NCBI RefSeq assembly: GCF_004217225.1 | Contig: NZ_SHKM01000003.1 | Span: forward strand, 1 to 64,000 | Direction: 5' to 3' | Length of the DNA: 64,000 nucleotides | DNA from: Azospira oryzae | Lineage (GTDB): Bacteria; Pseudomonadota; Gammaproteobacteria; Burkholderiales; Rhodocyclaceae | Part shown: one piece after another, positions 25,919 to 34,935 of the stretch | Position numbering within the stretch: the first letter of the stretch is position 1 | How the letters are laid out: every line of letters begins with the position of its first letter | The notes under the pieces: model-generated | What the model was told of the DNA's origin: nothing | Database searches by the model: none | The model's input: only the letters and a program-made list of their open reading frames with translations | Made by a program: the position numbers and the translations under genes

Positions 25919-27334
25919 TTGAGCACCCCGCCCCCCTCCTCCCTGGCCGTGTGGCAACAGTTCCTGGCGAACTGCACCGAAGCGGCCGGCAATACCCATC
26001 CCCTGATGCCCGCGGGTCATCTGACCCGCATCAACGGACTGGTGATGGAGGCGGCCGGCCTCAAGCTGCCCCTGGGCAGTTCCTGCCGCGTCCTGCCTCC
26101 GGGCGGTTCGCCGGTGGAGGCGGAGGTGGTCGGTTTCAACGGCGAGAAGCTCTTCCTCATGCCGTCGGACGACGTCTATGGGCTGTCCCCGGGTGCCGCC
26201 GTGGTGGCCCTGGAAACCCCTTCGCCGCCCCCCCTGGTCGGCAAGCCGCCCCCCTTCCGCCGCCGTTCAGTGGACAAGGCCAAGCTGGTTCCGGTCGGCA
26301 TGGGCCTTCTGGGACGGGTGGTCGATGGCGCCGGCCGTCCCCTGGACGGCCTCGGCCCCCTCCACGCGGAAGCCCTGCGCCCCCTGCACAGCCGGCCGGT
26401 GAACCCCATGTCCCGGGCTCCCATCAGCCGCACCCTGGATGTGGGCGTACGCGCCATCAACGGCCTGCTCACCGTCGGCCAGGGCCAGCGGATGGGCCTC
26501 TTCGCCGGTTCCGGCGTCGGCAAATCGGTGCTGCTGGGCATGATGGCCCGCTACACCGAGGCCGAGATCATCGTCGTCGGCCTGATCGGCGAACGGGGCC
26601 GGGAAGTGAAGGAGTTCATCGAGCAGATCCTCGGGGAAGAAGGCCGGCGCCGTTCCGCCGTCATTGCCGCCCCCGCCGACACCAGCCCCCTGATGCGCCT
26701 CCAGGGCGCCGCCTACGCCACCTCCGTGGCCGAATATTTCCGCGACCAGGGCAAGCAGGTGCTGCTGATCATGGATTCCCTCACCCGCTATGCCATGGCC
26801 CAGCGGGAAATCGCCCTGGCCATTGGCGAGCCCCCGGTGACCCGGGGCTATCCGCCCTCCGTCTTCGCCCGCCTGCCCCAGCTGGTGGAGCGGGCCGGCA
26901 ACGGCCCGGACGGCGGCGGTTCCATCACCGCCTTCTACACCGTCCTGGCGGAAGGGGACGATCAGCAGGACCCCATCGCCGACTCGGCCCGAGCCATCCT
27001 CGATGGCCACATCGTGCTCAATCGCCAGCTGGCCGACGCCGGCCACTATCCGGCCATCGACATCGAGCAATCCATCAGCCGGGCCATGGTGAACCTGATC
27101 ACCCCGGCCCAATTCGACCTGGTACGGCGTTTCAAGCAGCTCTATTCCCGCTACCAACGCTCCCGGGACCTGATCGCCGTCGGCGCCTATGTCGCCGGCT
27201 CGGACCCCATGGTGGACCAGGCCATCCAGCTGATGCCCCTGCTGGAAAAGTTCCTGCAACAGGACCTCTCCGACCGCTCCAGCATTGAAGCCACCCTGGC
27301 CATGCTGCAACAGATATTTCCAAGCATCGGCTAG
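25919..27334 (+). CDS. fliI: Flagellum-specific export ATPase FliI
   Basis: A 471-aa F1-beta-like ATPase. Walker A is AGSGVGKS, Walker B is [19 protein letters not shown], and the [19 protein letters not shown] stretch is typical of type III ATPases. It energises substrate unloading at the export gate. The chosen start is TTG 25919, preceded by GGAG at eight nucleotides. No ATG lies before the conserved domain, so a TTG start is likely real. Confidence 0.96.
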   Translation: MSTPPPSSLAVWQQFLANCTEAAGNTHPLMPAGHLTRINGLVMEAAGLKLPLGSSCRVLPPGGSPVEAEVVGFNGEKLFLMPSDDVYGLSPGAAVVALETPSPPPLVGKPPPFRRRSVDKAKLVPVGMGLLGRVVDGAGRPLDGLGPLHAEALRPLHSRPVNPMSRAPISRTLDVGVRAINGLLTVGQGQRMGLFAGSGVGKSVLLGMMARYTEAEIIVVGLIGERGREVKEFIEQILGEEGRRRSAVIAAPADTSPLMRLQGAAYATSVAEYFRDQGKQVLLIMDSLTRYAMAQREIALAIGEPPVTRGYPPSVFARLPQLVERAGNGPDGGGSITAFYTVLAEGDDQQDPIADSARAILDGHIVLNRQLADAGHYPAIDIEQSISRAMVNLITPAQFDLVRRFKQLYSRYQRSRDLIAVGAYVAGSDPMVDQAIQLMPLLEKFLQQDLSDRSSIEATLAMLQQIFPSIG

Positions 27335-27383
27335 TTTCCCTTTCCCCATACTCTAGAATGGGGAACATGGACTGGAACCGCCA

Positions 27384-27836
27384 ATGACCAAGCCTTTCAC
27401 CCTGCAACCCCTGCTGGAACTGATGCAGAACCGGGCCGACGAAGCCAGCAAGGAACTCGGCCGGCGTATTGCGGCCGAGCAGGACACCAAGGCCAAGCTG
27501 AACATGCTGATCCAGTACCGGGACGAGTACGCCGAACGCTTCCGCCAGGCCTCGGCCCAGGGTCTGAGCCCGGCAGGCTGGCGCAACTTCCAGGAATTCA
27601 TCGGCCGCATTGATGAGGCCATCGCCCAGCAGCGGGTCGTGGTATTGACCTCGGAACAGCACACGGCGGCAGGCCAGGCCGAATGGCTGGCCCACCACCA
27701 CAAGCTAAAAGCCATCGACACCCTGGCCGAACGCCATCTGGCTGCCGAACTGCAACGGGAAATGAAGCAGGACCAAAAGCAGCAGGATGAATTTTCGGCC
27801 CGCAAGGCCCGTTCCGATCAATCCGACGCAGCCTGA
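27384..27836 (+). CDS. fliJ: Flagellar export chaperone FliJ
   Basis: A 150-aa, highly charged, all-helical protein predicted as a two-stranded coiled coil, as in FliJ. It lies directly after fliI and ends just before the sigma-54 promoter of fliK. Sequence conservation in this family is low. The call rests on length, composition and position. Confidence 0.9.
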   Translation: MTKPFTLQPLLELMQNRADEASKELGRRIAAEQDTKAKLNMLIQYRDEYAERFRQASAQGLSPAGWRNFQEFIGRIDEAIAQQRVVVLTSEQHTAAGQAEWLAHHHKLKAIDTLAERHLAAELQREMKQDQKQQDEFSARKARSDQSDAA

Positions 27837-27841
27837 CTCCC

Positions 27842-27857
27842 TGGCACGGGGATTGCT
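27842..27857 (+). promoter_or_regulatory. Consensus sigma-54 promoter in front of fliK
   Basis: TGGCACGGGGATTGCT is an exact match to TGGCACG-N4-TTGCT, 5 nt past the fliJ stop and 40 nt before the fliK ATG. It would start a fliK-fliL-fliM-fliN transcript that ends at the terminator after fliN. Confidence 0.9.
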
Positions 27858-27896
27858 CATCCATCGACAGTTCCGATTTGCGGATGAGAGATAACC

Positions 27897-29018
27897 ATGC
27901 CCAGCCCCGCCGTTGCCGCCCCCGTCAATATGCCTCCCGCCATGGCAGGGGCCGCCAATGCAGCCGCTGCCGCTTCTAGTGCTAGCACCAGCGGCGATGC
28001 ATCGGCTTCGGCGGCGATCAATGGCCCGATTGGCGCCGATTTCGCCGCCCTGCTTCTGGCCCAGATGGGTACTGCGGTAGAAATGGTGGCGGGTGGCGAC
28101 ATCGCCGCCAATACCGAGTCCGCTGAATTGACGGAAGAAACAACCGACCCCACCGCCAACGCCAGCGACATGTCGGCATTGTTTGCCGCCCTCGCCTTTA
28201 CGCAGACCCAGCCGACAACACCGGCAGCCCCGATTCTGGCCAAGGAAGCCGGCAACGGCCCGCTGACAGCGCCGGAACTCAAGATCGGCGAGGGCACCGG
28301 TAGCGCCAAGGGAGCCGATCCCCTGGCAGCACAAGCAGAGGGTGGAGTGCCATCCCCAGTCATCGGCGGTAGCGCTGCGGAGAACAGCGGCAACGATTTT
28401 GGCAACAAGCCTGGCGGCAAAGCGGCAAACATTGCCGCCTTCGACACCACACTGAAGCAAATCGAGGCCAAAACGGACATTTCCGCCCCCGTGCTGCCGG
28501 ATGCACCGCCGGCCGTGCATGCCGCCCATCAGGCCCACGGCAGCGCCAATACGACTTCCTCCGTGACCCAGGCCCGGGTCGACACGCCGGTGCGGGACCC
28601 GGCCTTTGGCCAGGAATTCAGCCAGAAAATCGTCTGGCTTGCCGGCCAGGACAAGCAGTCCGCCCAGCTGACCCTGAATCCGCCCCAGTTGGGACCGGTG
28701 GAAGTCAGCCTGAAGATCAGTGGCGACCAAGCCACCGCCGTCTTCTCCTCACCCCACGCCGAGGTGCGTGAAGCCATTGAAGCCGCCCTGCCTCGTCTGC
28801 GCGAAATGATGGGCTCGGCCGGTCTGGAGCTGGGACAGGCCAACGTCAGCAGCCAGTCTTTCCAGCAGCAGCAACAGGAACAGGCCGCCCAGAACCAGGC
28901 CGGCGCCTCCCGGGGCGGCAGCACAGGCGGTATACTTGCGGAAGGTGGCAATGAACCGGCTGCAACTACAGGTACCGTGATTCGCCAGAGCAACGGCCTG
29001 GTGGACACCTTTGCCTGA
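27897..29018 (+). CDS. fliK: Flagellar hook-length control protein FliK
   Basis: A 373-aa FliK with a long, low-complexity Ala/Ser-rich N-terminal part that acts as the ruler, and a folded C-terminal domain beginning QLTLNPPQLGPVEVSLKI and continuing AEVREAIEAALPRLREMM. The C-terminal domain switches FlhB specificity from hook to filament proteins. A Gln-rich tail follows. It has its own sigma-54 promoter. Confidence 0.95.
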   Translation: MPSPAVAAPVNMPPAMAGAANAAAAASSASTSGDASASAAINGPIGADFAALLLAQMGTAVEMVAGGDIAANTESAELTEETTDPTANASDMSALFAALAFTQTQPTTPAAPILAKEAGNGPLTAPELKIGEGTGSAKGADPLAAQAEGGVPSPVIGGSAAENSGNDFGNKPGGKAANIAAFDTTLKQIEAKTDISAPVLPDAPPAVHAAHQAHGSANTTSSVTQARVDTPVRDPAFGQEFSQKIVWLAGQDKQSAQLTLNPPQLGPVEVSLKISGDQATAVFSSPHAEVREAIEAALPRLREMMGSAGLELGQANVSSQSFQQQQQEQAAQNQAGASRGGSTGGILAEGGNEPAATTGTVIRQSNGLVDTFA

Positions 29019-29082
29019 GACAGACGGCCCTGCCGATAAAAACACGACCGCCAAAGCGGCATGACAAATAGAGGAGTCCACT

Positions 29083-29613
29083 ATGGCGAAAGCCGAGGCC
29101 AAACCGGCCGCTGAAGGTGAACAGGCGCCAAAGAAAAAGGGCAAGCTGCTCATCATCATCATCGCTGCTGTCGTCCTGCTCGGCGCCCTGGGTGCGGGGG
29201 CCTTCTTCATGCTCGGCTCCTCCAACCATGATGAGGACGAAGAGGTCGCCGCCGATGCACCCAAGGCCAAGAAGAAGAGCGGCAAGGAATCCCCGCCTGT
29301 CTATGTGGCCCTGGAGAACTTTACGGTCAATCTGGTGCCCGACCAGGGAGAGCAGTATCTCCAGGTGGCGGTATCCATCGAACTGGGCGATGCTGCGGCC
29401 GGTGAGCAGATCAAGCTGCACATGCCCAAACTACGCAACAAGGTGATGCTGCTGCTGTCGAGCAAGAAAGGCTCCGACCTGGTTTCCAAGGAAGGCAAGG
29501 AAACCCTGGCCGAGGAAATGAAACAGGAAATGAACGGCGTTCTCGACCCTGCAGGCAAGGGTAAGGACGGCCCCATCAAGGAAGTGCTTTTCACCTCCTT
29601 CATCATTCAGTAG
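29083..29613 (+). CDS. fliL: Flagellar basal body-associated protein FliL
   Basis: A 176-aa FliL with a Lys-rich cytoplasmic start, one membrane helix at about residues 22-44 (LLIIIIAAVVLLGALGAGAFF), an acidic linker, and a periplasmic stomatin-like domain from about 70 (PPVYVALENFTVNLVPD). It supports stator function. GAGGAG upstream of the ATG is a good ribosome site. It lies 14 nt before fliM. Confidence 0.95.
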   Translation: MAKAEAKPAAEGEQAPKKKGKLLIIIIAAVVLLGALGAGAFFMLGSSNHDEDEEVAADAPKAKKKSGKESPPVYVALENFTVNLVPDQGEQYLQVAVSIELGDAAAGEQIKLHMPKLRNKVMLLLSSKKGSDLVSKEGKETLAEEMKQEMNGVLDPAGKGKDGPIKEVLFTSFIIQ

Positions 29614-29626
29614 AAACCGGAACCCA

Positions 29627-30631
29627 ATGTCCCAGGATTTCCTGTCCCAGGAAGAGGTCGACGCCCTGCTCAAGGGCGTGACCGGCGAAAGCGACGAACC
29701 GGAGCAATCCGGCGACGCCGAGGCCGGCGTTCGCGCCTACAACCTGGGCACGCAGGAACGCATCGTGCGTGGGCGCATGCCCACCATGGAGCTGATCAAC
29801 GAGCGCTTCGCCCGTTATCTGCGCATTGGCCTGTTCAACTACATGCACCGCAACGCCGAAATTTCGGTGGGGCCCATCAAGGTGCAGAAGTACAGCGAGT
29901 TCATCCGCAATCTGGTGGTGCCGACCAACCTCAACCTGGTGTCGGTCAAACCCCTGCGCGGCACGGCCCTGGTGATCTTCGATCCCAACCTGGTGTTCCT
30001 GGTGGTGGACAACATGTTCGGCGGCGACGGTCGCTTCCATACCCGGGTCGAAGGGCGGGACTTCACCGCCACCGAGCAGCGCATCATCCAGGGCATGCTC
30101 AACGTGGTTTTCGGCGAATACGAGCGTTCCTGGAAGCCGGTGCACGAACTGAAGTTCGAGTACATCCGCTCGGAAATGAATTCCCAGTTCGCCAACATCG
30201 CCACCCCTTCCGAAATCGTCGTTTCCACCTCCTTCACCCTGGAATTCGGCGGCGCCACTGCCGACATGCACATCTGCATGCCCTATTCCATGGTGGAACC
30301 GATCCGGGACCTGCTCTACAGCACCATGCAGAGCGACCAGCTGTCCACCGACAAGCGCTGGGTGGGCACCCTGCGCCGGCAGTTGCAGACGGCGGAAGTG
30401 GAGCTGGTGGCAAATCTGGCCCATGCCACGGTTTCGCTGCGGCAGGTACTGAAGATGAAACCGGGCGACGTCATTCCGGTAGTCATTCCCGAAGTCCTGA
30501 ACGTGGAGGTCGATGGTGTCGCCATCATGGAATGCAAATACGGCCAGCAGAGCAACCAGTACGCTCTCAAGGTAGAACGATTCATCGCGGCGGATAACCC
30601 CGACGCCCCGCAGGGAGAAGCCAATGGCTGA
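29627..30631 (+). CDS. fliM: Flagellar motor switch protein FliM
   Basis: A 334-aa FliM starting MSQDFLSQEEVDALLKGV, which contains the CheY-P-binding motif. The middle CheC-like domain has NMFGGDGRF, and the C-terminal SpoA domain binds FliN. It forms the C-ring with FliG and FliN and receives the CheY encoded at 57190. It overlaps fliN by 8 nt. Confidence 0.97.
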   Translation: MSQDFLSQEEVDALLKGVTGESDEPEQSGDAEAGVRAYNLGTQERIVRGRMPTMELINERFARYLRIGLFNYMHRNAEISVGPIKVQKYSEFIRNLVVPTNLNLVSVKPLRGTALVIFDPNLVFLVVDNMFGGDGRFHTRVEGRDFTATEQRIIQGMLNVVFGEYERSWKPVHELKFEYIRSEMNSQFANIATPSEIVVSTSFTLEFGGATADMHICMPYSMVEPIRDLLYSTMQSDQLSTDKRWVGTLRRQLQTAEVELVANLAHATVSLRQVLKMKPGDVIPVVIPEVLNVEVDGVAIMECKYGQQSNQYALKVERFIAADNPDAPQGEANG

Positions 30632-31061
30632 CGAAAACACCGAGAACCCCCAGGACGCGGCCGACGCCATCGGCGAAGACGATTGGGCCGCCGCCATGGC
30701 CGAGCAGGCCATCGCGGAAAGCACCCCGGAAACCCCGGCAGCCCAGCCGGCCGACATCTTCCAGTCCTTCGGCGGTGCCGATGCCCAGAGCGGCATGATG
30801 CGCGAGCTGGACATGATCCTGGACATCCCGGTGCAACTCACCGTGGAGTTGGGCCGGACCAAGATCACCATCAAGAACCTGCTGCAACTGGCCCACGGCT
30901 CCGTGGTGGAACTGGATGCCCTGGCCGGCGAACCCATGGATGTGCTGGTCAACGGCACCCTCATCGCCCAGGGGGAAGTGGTGGTGGTTAACGATAAGTT
31001 CGGTATCCGCCTGACGGACATCATCACGCCCTCCGAACGCATGCGCAAACTGGGCCGCTGA
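30624..31061 (+). CDS. fliN: Flagellar motor switch protein FliN
   Basis: A 145-aa FliN. An acidic, Ala-rich N-terminal extension (about 55 residues) is followed by the SpoA domain: LDIPVQLTVELGRTKITIKNLLQL, then GEPMDVLVNGTLIAQGEVVVV and KFGIRLTDII. It is the last gene before an intrinsic terminator. Confidence 0.97.
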   Translation: MADENTENPQDAADAIGEDDWAAAMAEQAIAESTPETPAAQPADIFQSFGGADAQSGMMRELDMILDIPVQLTVELGRTKITIKNLLQLAHGSVVELDALAGEPMDVLVNGTLIAQGEVVVVNDKFGIRLTDIITPSERMRKLGR

Positions 31062-31087
31062 CACCAGCAGCCACCGCTTCGGCGTCG

Positions 31088-31122
31088 AACCGCCCTCATC
31101 CACAGGTGAGCGGCGGTTTTTT
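31088..31122 (+). terminator. Intrinsic terminator between fliN and fliO
   Basis: The stem AACCGCC/GGCGGTT (31088-31094 with 31112-31118), extended by CTCA/TGAG, has an 8-nt loop and is followed by six T. It divides the fli run into fliF-N and fliO-R parts, so fliOPQR needs readthrough or a promoter of its own that I could not identify. Confidence 0.85.
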
Positions 31123-31215
31123 ATTTCCGGTGCATGGATTAACATAGCGGCCATCCTTACCGGGAATCCGGCCCTTCATGCCGCCGCCCTGCGGCTTCAA
31201 CCCATATCGACGCCC

Positions 31216-31662
31216 GTGCCCCAACACCCCCGCATTCCTTCGACCACGGCAGGCCTCCTGACCTTGCTGGCGCCGACGCTGGCCCTGGCCCAGAGCGCCC
31301 CGGCAGCAGCTCCCGGCGTCTCCGGCAGCAGCGTCGTGCAGGCCTTTGTCGGTCTGCTCATCATCGTTGGCCTGCTGCTGCTCGCCGCCTTTTTCATGCG
31401 CCGGATCTATGGCGGCCGCCCCTTTGGTCAGGGCCCCATGAAGTTGCTGGGCGGCATCGCCGTCGGCAACCGGGAGCGCATCCTGCTGGTGGAAGTCCAG
31501 GACACCTGGCTCATCATCGGTCTCGCCCCCGGCCAGATCCGCACCCTGCACACCCTGCCCAAGGGCGAACTGCCCCAGGGGGCAACCGGTCTGCCCGGTA
31601 CTCAACCCTTTGCCCACTGGCTGAACCAGGTGATGGCACGTAAAACCGATAGTACTCAATGA
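31216..31662 (+). CDS. fliO: Flagellar biosynthesis protein FliO
   Basis: A 148-aa FliO, which helps assemble the FliPQR core. It has an N-terminal hydrophobic signal-like segment (about 12-26), a membrane helix at about 40-62 ([20 protein letters not shown]), and a short cytoplasmic domain with [19 protein letters not shown]. It begins at GTG 31216. No upstream ATG fits. It overlaps fliP by 4 nt. Confidence 0.9.
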   Translation: MPQHPRIPSTTAGLLTLLAPTLALAQSAPAAAPGVSGSSVVQAFVGLLIIVGLLLLAAFFMRRIYGGRPFGQGPMKLLGGIAVGNRERILLVEVQDTWLIIGLAPGQIRTLHTLPKGELPQGATGLPGTQPFAHWLNQVMARKTDSTQ

Positions 31663-32411
31663 ATCTCGCAAAACTCCGGCCCCTGCTGCTGCTCGGCATC
31701 CTGCTGGCCCCCGCGGTCGCCCTGGCCCAGGCCGGCGGCCTACCGGCCTTCAGCAGCACCCCCGCCCCCGGCGGCGGACAGAATTACACCCTGTCCATCC
31801 AGACCCTGCTGACCCTTACGGCCCTTACCTTCATTCCGGCCGTACTGCTGATGATGACCGCCTTCACCCGCATCATCATCGTCCTTTCCATGCTGCGCCA
31901 TGCCATGGGCCTGCAGACCACGCCGCCCAACCAGGTGCTGCTGGGACTGGCCCTCTTCCTCACCTTTTTCGTCATGTCCCCGGTGGCCGACCGGGTCTAT
32001 ACCGAAGCCTACGTGCCCCTGGCGGAAAACAAGATCACTTTCCTGCAGGCCCTGGAAAAGGCCGAGCAACCGGTGCGGGGCTTCATGCTGAAGCAGACCC
32101 GGGAAGCCGACATCGCCCTCTTCGCCGGATTTGCCGGCATCAAGAACATCGAGAGCCCGGACAAGGTGCCCCTGCGCATTCTGGTCCCGGCCTTTGTCAC
32201 TTCGGAACTGAAAACGGCCTTCCAGATCGGCTTCATCATCTTCATCCCCTTCCTCATCATCGACATGGTGGTGGGCAGCGTCCTGATGTCCATGGGCATG
32301 ATGATGATGTCCCCGGTCATGGTGGCCATGCCCTTCAAGATGATGCTGTTTGTCCTGGTGGACGGCTGGCATCTGGTGCTCGGCTCCCTCGTCCAGAGCT
32401 TCGCCACATGA
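31659..32411 (+). CDS. fliP: Flagellar type III export gate protein FliP
   Basis: A 250-aa FliP with a cleavable signal peptide ([17 protein letters not shown]) and the typical [31 protein letters not shown] and [21 protein letters not shown] segments. Several Met-rich helices line the export channel. It overlaps fliO and fliQ by 4 nt each. Confidence 0.97.
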   Translation: MNLAKLRPLLLLGILLAPAVALAQAGGLPAFSSTPAPGGGQNYTLSIQTLLTLTALTFIPAVLLMMTAFTRIIIVLSMLRHAMGLQTTPPNQVLLGLALFLTFFVMSPVADRVYTEAYVPLAENKITFLQALEKAEQPVRGFMLKQTREADIALFAGFAGIKNIESPDKVPLRILVPAFVTSELKTAFQIGFIIFIPFLIIDMVVGSVLMSMGMMMMSPVMVAMPFKMMLFVLVDGWHLVLGSLVQSFAT

Positions 32412-32677
32412 CCCCCGAAACCGTCATGAACATCGGCCGCCAGGCGGTGGAGGTGACCATCCTGGTTTCCTCACCCGTGTTGCTGGTAGCGCTGGTGGTG
32501 GGCCTGTTGATCAGTATCTTCCAGGCAGCCACCTCCCTCAACGAAACCACCCTGTCGTTCGTACCCAAGATCATTGCCATGTTCCTGACGCTGATCTTCG
32601 CCGGCCCCTGGATGCTGCAGATGATGACTGACTACATCCAGCGCCTCTATTCCAGCATCCCGAGCCTGATTGGATGA
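32408..32677 (+). CDS. fliQ: Flagellar type III export gate protein FliQ
   Basis: An 89-aa protein with two membrane helices (about 15-40 and 50-75) and the family pattern [34 protein letters not shown]. It forms part of the FliPQR gate. Confidence 0.97.
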   Translation: MTPETVMNIGRQAVEVTILVSSPVLLVALVVGLLISIFQAATSLNETTLSFVPKIIAMFLTLIFAGPWMLQMMTDYIQRLYSSIPSLIG

Positions 32678-33459
32678 TCAGTTTTACCTCCGCGGAACTG
32701 AATGCCTGGATTGCGGCCTTCATCTTTCCCCTGGTCCGCATCCTGGCCTTCGTCGCAGCGGCACCGGTATTCAATAATGCGGCGGTGCCGCGGCGTGTTC
32801 GCCTGATCCTCGGGCTGGCACTAAGCGCAGCAATCATCCCCGCGGTACCAGCTCTGCCTCCCATCGAACCGGCTTCAGGCATAGGTTTGGCGATCCTGGC
32901 CCAGCAGCTATTGATCGGAATCGCCCTGGCGACGGTCATGCGTTTCGTTTTTGCCGGCATCGGCCTGGCCGGCGAACTGATGAGTTTTCAGATGGGACTT
33001 GGTTTTGCCACCCTGTACGACCCGCAAAGCACGGCCCAGACAGGTGTTGTCGCCGAGGTGGTCACCCTATGCGCAACCATGGTTTTTCTCGCACTGAACG
33101 GACATCTGCTCATGATTGCCGGGCTGGTCGAGAGCTTCCAGAGCATCCCCATCGCCACCCCATCGGTCAGCGCCGGACTGTGGCTGAACCTGGCCGAAGC
33201 AGGTGCCAAGGTGTTCAGCATCGGCCTGCTGCTGTCATTGCCGGTCGTTATAGCCCTGATGATTACCAACCTCGCCTTGTCCATCCTCTCCAAGGCGGCG
33301 CCCCAACTCAACCTGATGGCGGTTGGTTTCCCTATCACTTTGACCATTGGACTGGGCACCCTGGCGTTGACCCTGCCCTATATGGTGCCGCCGCTGACCC
33401 GTATCTTCGACGAAGGATTCCGCCTGATGCTGGAGGTATTCGTCCCCATCAAGCCATAG
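32674..33459 (+). CDS. fliR: Flagellar type III export gate protein FliR
   Basis: A 261-aa protein with about six membrane helices. It starts [26 protein letters not shown] and contains MSFQMGLGFATLYDP and SKAAPQLNLMAVGFPI, both conserved in FliR. It completes the export-gate core. Base composition is slightly less GC-rich than in upstream fli genes, but there is no sign of transfer. Confidence 0.96.
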   Translation: MISFTSAELNAWIAAFIFPLVRILAFVAAAPVFNNAAVPRRVRLILGLALSAAIIPAVPALPPIEPASGIGLAILAQQLLIGIALATVMRFVFAGIGLAGELMSFQMGLGFATLYDPQSTAQTGVVAEVVTLCATMVFLALNGHLLMIAGLVESFQSIPIATPSVSAGLWLNLAEAGAKVFSIGLLLSLPVVIALMITNLALSILSKAAPQLNLMAVGFPITLTIGLGTLALTLPYMVPPLTRIFDEGFRLMLEVFVPIKP

Positions 33460-33472
33460 CAAGCCCACTCAA

Positions 33473-33937
33473 TCAGGGGTTGCTACGGGCCATCTGCACC
33501 AGCCCTTGGGCATACCGTTGTGCGATCGGCGTCGAAGATTCGATACCCTCGACATAATCCACCACCCGATAAGAAGCAAAGCCGTTTTCCCGCCGCAGTT
33601 GCTCTGCCCGCCGCTTGATGACCATCATGGCCTCACCGGAACCGCCGGTGTGGAAACGCTTCATCTTCAGGTCCAGCACATAGACGTTGTCCGCCACCTT
33701 GGCCTCCACCACTTCCCAGTTCGGCGCCAGAGGGTCGTAGATGTTGTAGAGAATCCAGGCACCTGCGCCAGTAAGAACGATCTTCTCCAGGGAATAGGAG
33801 ATGGTTTCGCTCAGCTTAATCTGTGCATTGGGTAGCAGAGAGGACTTGTGGGGATACGATCCGCCGACGCTGTCCCATCTGGCGCAACCCGCCAGCAAAA
33901 GACTGCCGGCAAGTGCAGTAACAAGCAGCTTACCCAT
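33473..33937 (-). CDS. Small lipoprotein, co-transcribed with flgL
   Basis: A 154-aa protein with a lipoprotein signal (LLVTALAGSLLLAGC, lipobox cysteine near residue 18). The rest has a short hydrophobic stretch, KIVLTGAGAWILYNIYDPLAP, and a mixed alpha/beta end. I do not recognise the family. Its ATG overlaps the flgL stop as TGATG, so translation is coupled to flgL. Start, coupling and position suggest an envelope role in flagellar assembly or stability. The function is unknown. Confidence 0.8.
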   Translation of the reverse strand: MGKLLVTALAGSLLLAGCARWDSVGGSYPHKSSLLPNAQIKLSETISYSLEKIVLTGAGAWILYNIYDPLAPNWEVVEAKVADNVYVLDLKMKRFHTGGSGEAMMVIKRRAEQLRRENGFASYRVVDYVEGIESSTPIAQRYAQGLVQMARSNP

Positions 33938-34905
33938 CACAGCATGCTGAACAGGCTGAGGCTGGAGACACTCATAAAGGCCTTTTGAGAAGCCTGGAGC
34001 TGGACCTGCTGCTTGCTCAGATCAGAAAGAGCAGAAGCGTAGTCCAGATCCCGCAAATCCGAAATGATTGAGGAATACTGGATGTCGATATCGGAACTGG
34101 CGCTGGCCAGCGAGTCAAGTTCGCCGAGCTTCGCACCCACAGTGGAACGCACGCTGACCGCATTGTCCTTGGCCGCATAGAGGTCATCCAGCGCACTGCT
34201 AATGGCACCGGGGAGGGCTGCTGCTGCTGCCGGATTATTGGCCACAGGCGTTTTCAATGTATCAATCAGGTTCTTCATGGTATCGAAGACACTCTGGTCT
34301 GACACGTTGCCATTGCGGTCCCGAACGCGCATGAAAATATCGACACCGGACTCGGTAATTTCCATTTGCCGGGAAGCATCCACCTGCAATTCACGGGTAC
34401 CCTGGTCGCCAGCAAAAGTTACGTAAGGATTGGCGTTGTTATAGGGACCGGTATTGGCAGTGATGCTGAAAGGACGGACAGTGGATTGATAACCGGAGAA
34501 CAGGTAGTGGCCATTGCCATCCTGGCTGTTGCTCAGGGCCACCATCTCATCCAGACGAACCTGCAGCTCTTCTGCAATCGCGGCCCGGTTGGCATCATTG
34601 AGGGTCGTGTTGCCGGCCTGGATGGTCTTATCCAGGACTTCCTGCAACACATTGACGGCGCTATTGAGCTGGGTTTCCACAAGCTTCAGGCTATCCTTGG
34701 CCTGGCCCTGGTTCTCCATGTAGCGCTTGTTCACCTCTTGTGCCTGGGTATTGATCAGCACCTGGGACGCGGCGACAGGATCATCCTCCGGCGTCACCAC
34801 CCGGCGTCCGGAGGTAATCTGGTTATAGGTCTTGAGTTGGGCCGCCTGATTGTTCAGGATGCCGTTGGTCCCCGAACTGTAGATCATGTTGGTACTGATA
34901 CGCAT
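33937..34905 (-). CDS. flgL: Hook-filament junction protein FlgL
   Basis: A 322-aa FlgL with flagellin-like ends: N-terminal MRISTNMIYSSGTNGILNNQA and ITSGRRVVTPEDDPVAA, and a C-terminal helix ending SLSLFSML. It forms the adaptor between FlgK and the filament. Its chaperone FlgN is encoded at 45865. The gene is 30 nt after flgK and shares its sigma-28 promoter. Confidence 0.95.
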   Translation of the reverse strand: MRISTNMIYSSGTNGILNNQAAQLKTYNQITSGRRVVTPEDDPVAASQVLINTQAQEVNKRYMENQGQAKDSLKLVETQLNSAVNVLQEVLDKTIQAGNTTLNDANRAAIAEELQVRLDEMVALSNSQDGNGHYLFSGYQSTVRPFSITANTGPYNNANPYVTFAGDQGTRELQVDASRQMEITESGVDIFMRVRDRNGNVSDQSVFDTMKNLIDTLKTPVANNPAAAAALPGAISSALDDLYAAKDNAVSVRSTVGAKLGELDSLASASSDIDIQYSSIISDLRDLDYASALSDLSKQQVQLQASQKAFMSVSSLSLFSML

Positions 34906-34935
34906 GATGGCTGCTCCTTAATCGCCGGCTGTCAA

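Noticed and set aside
24173-26020. Long antisense ORF (615 aa) opposite fliG and fliH, and similar ones at 22447-24381, 51086-53440, 57721-59727 and 61385-63283
   Set aside because: High GC content keeps antisense frames open. All overlap well-recognised genes on the other strand and have His/Gln/Gly-rich products without domains.
29032-29039. GCCGATAA, a perfect sigma-28 -10 element before fliL
   Set aside because: No TAAA-like -35 element lies 15-16 nt upstream, and fliL is explained by the sigma-54 promoter before fliK.
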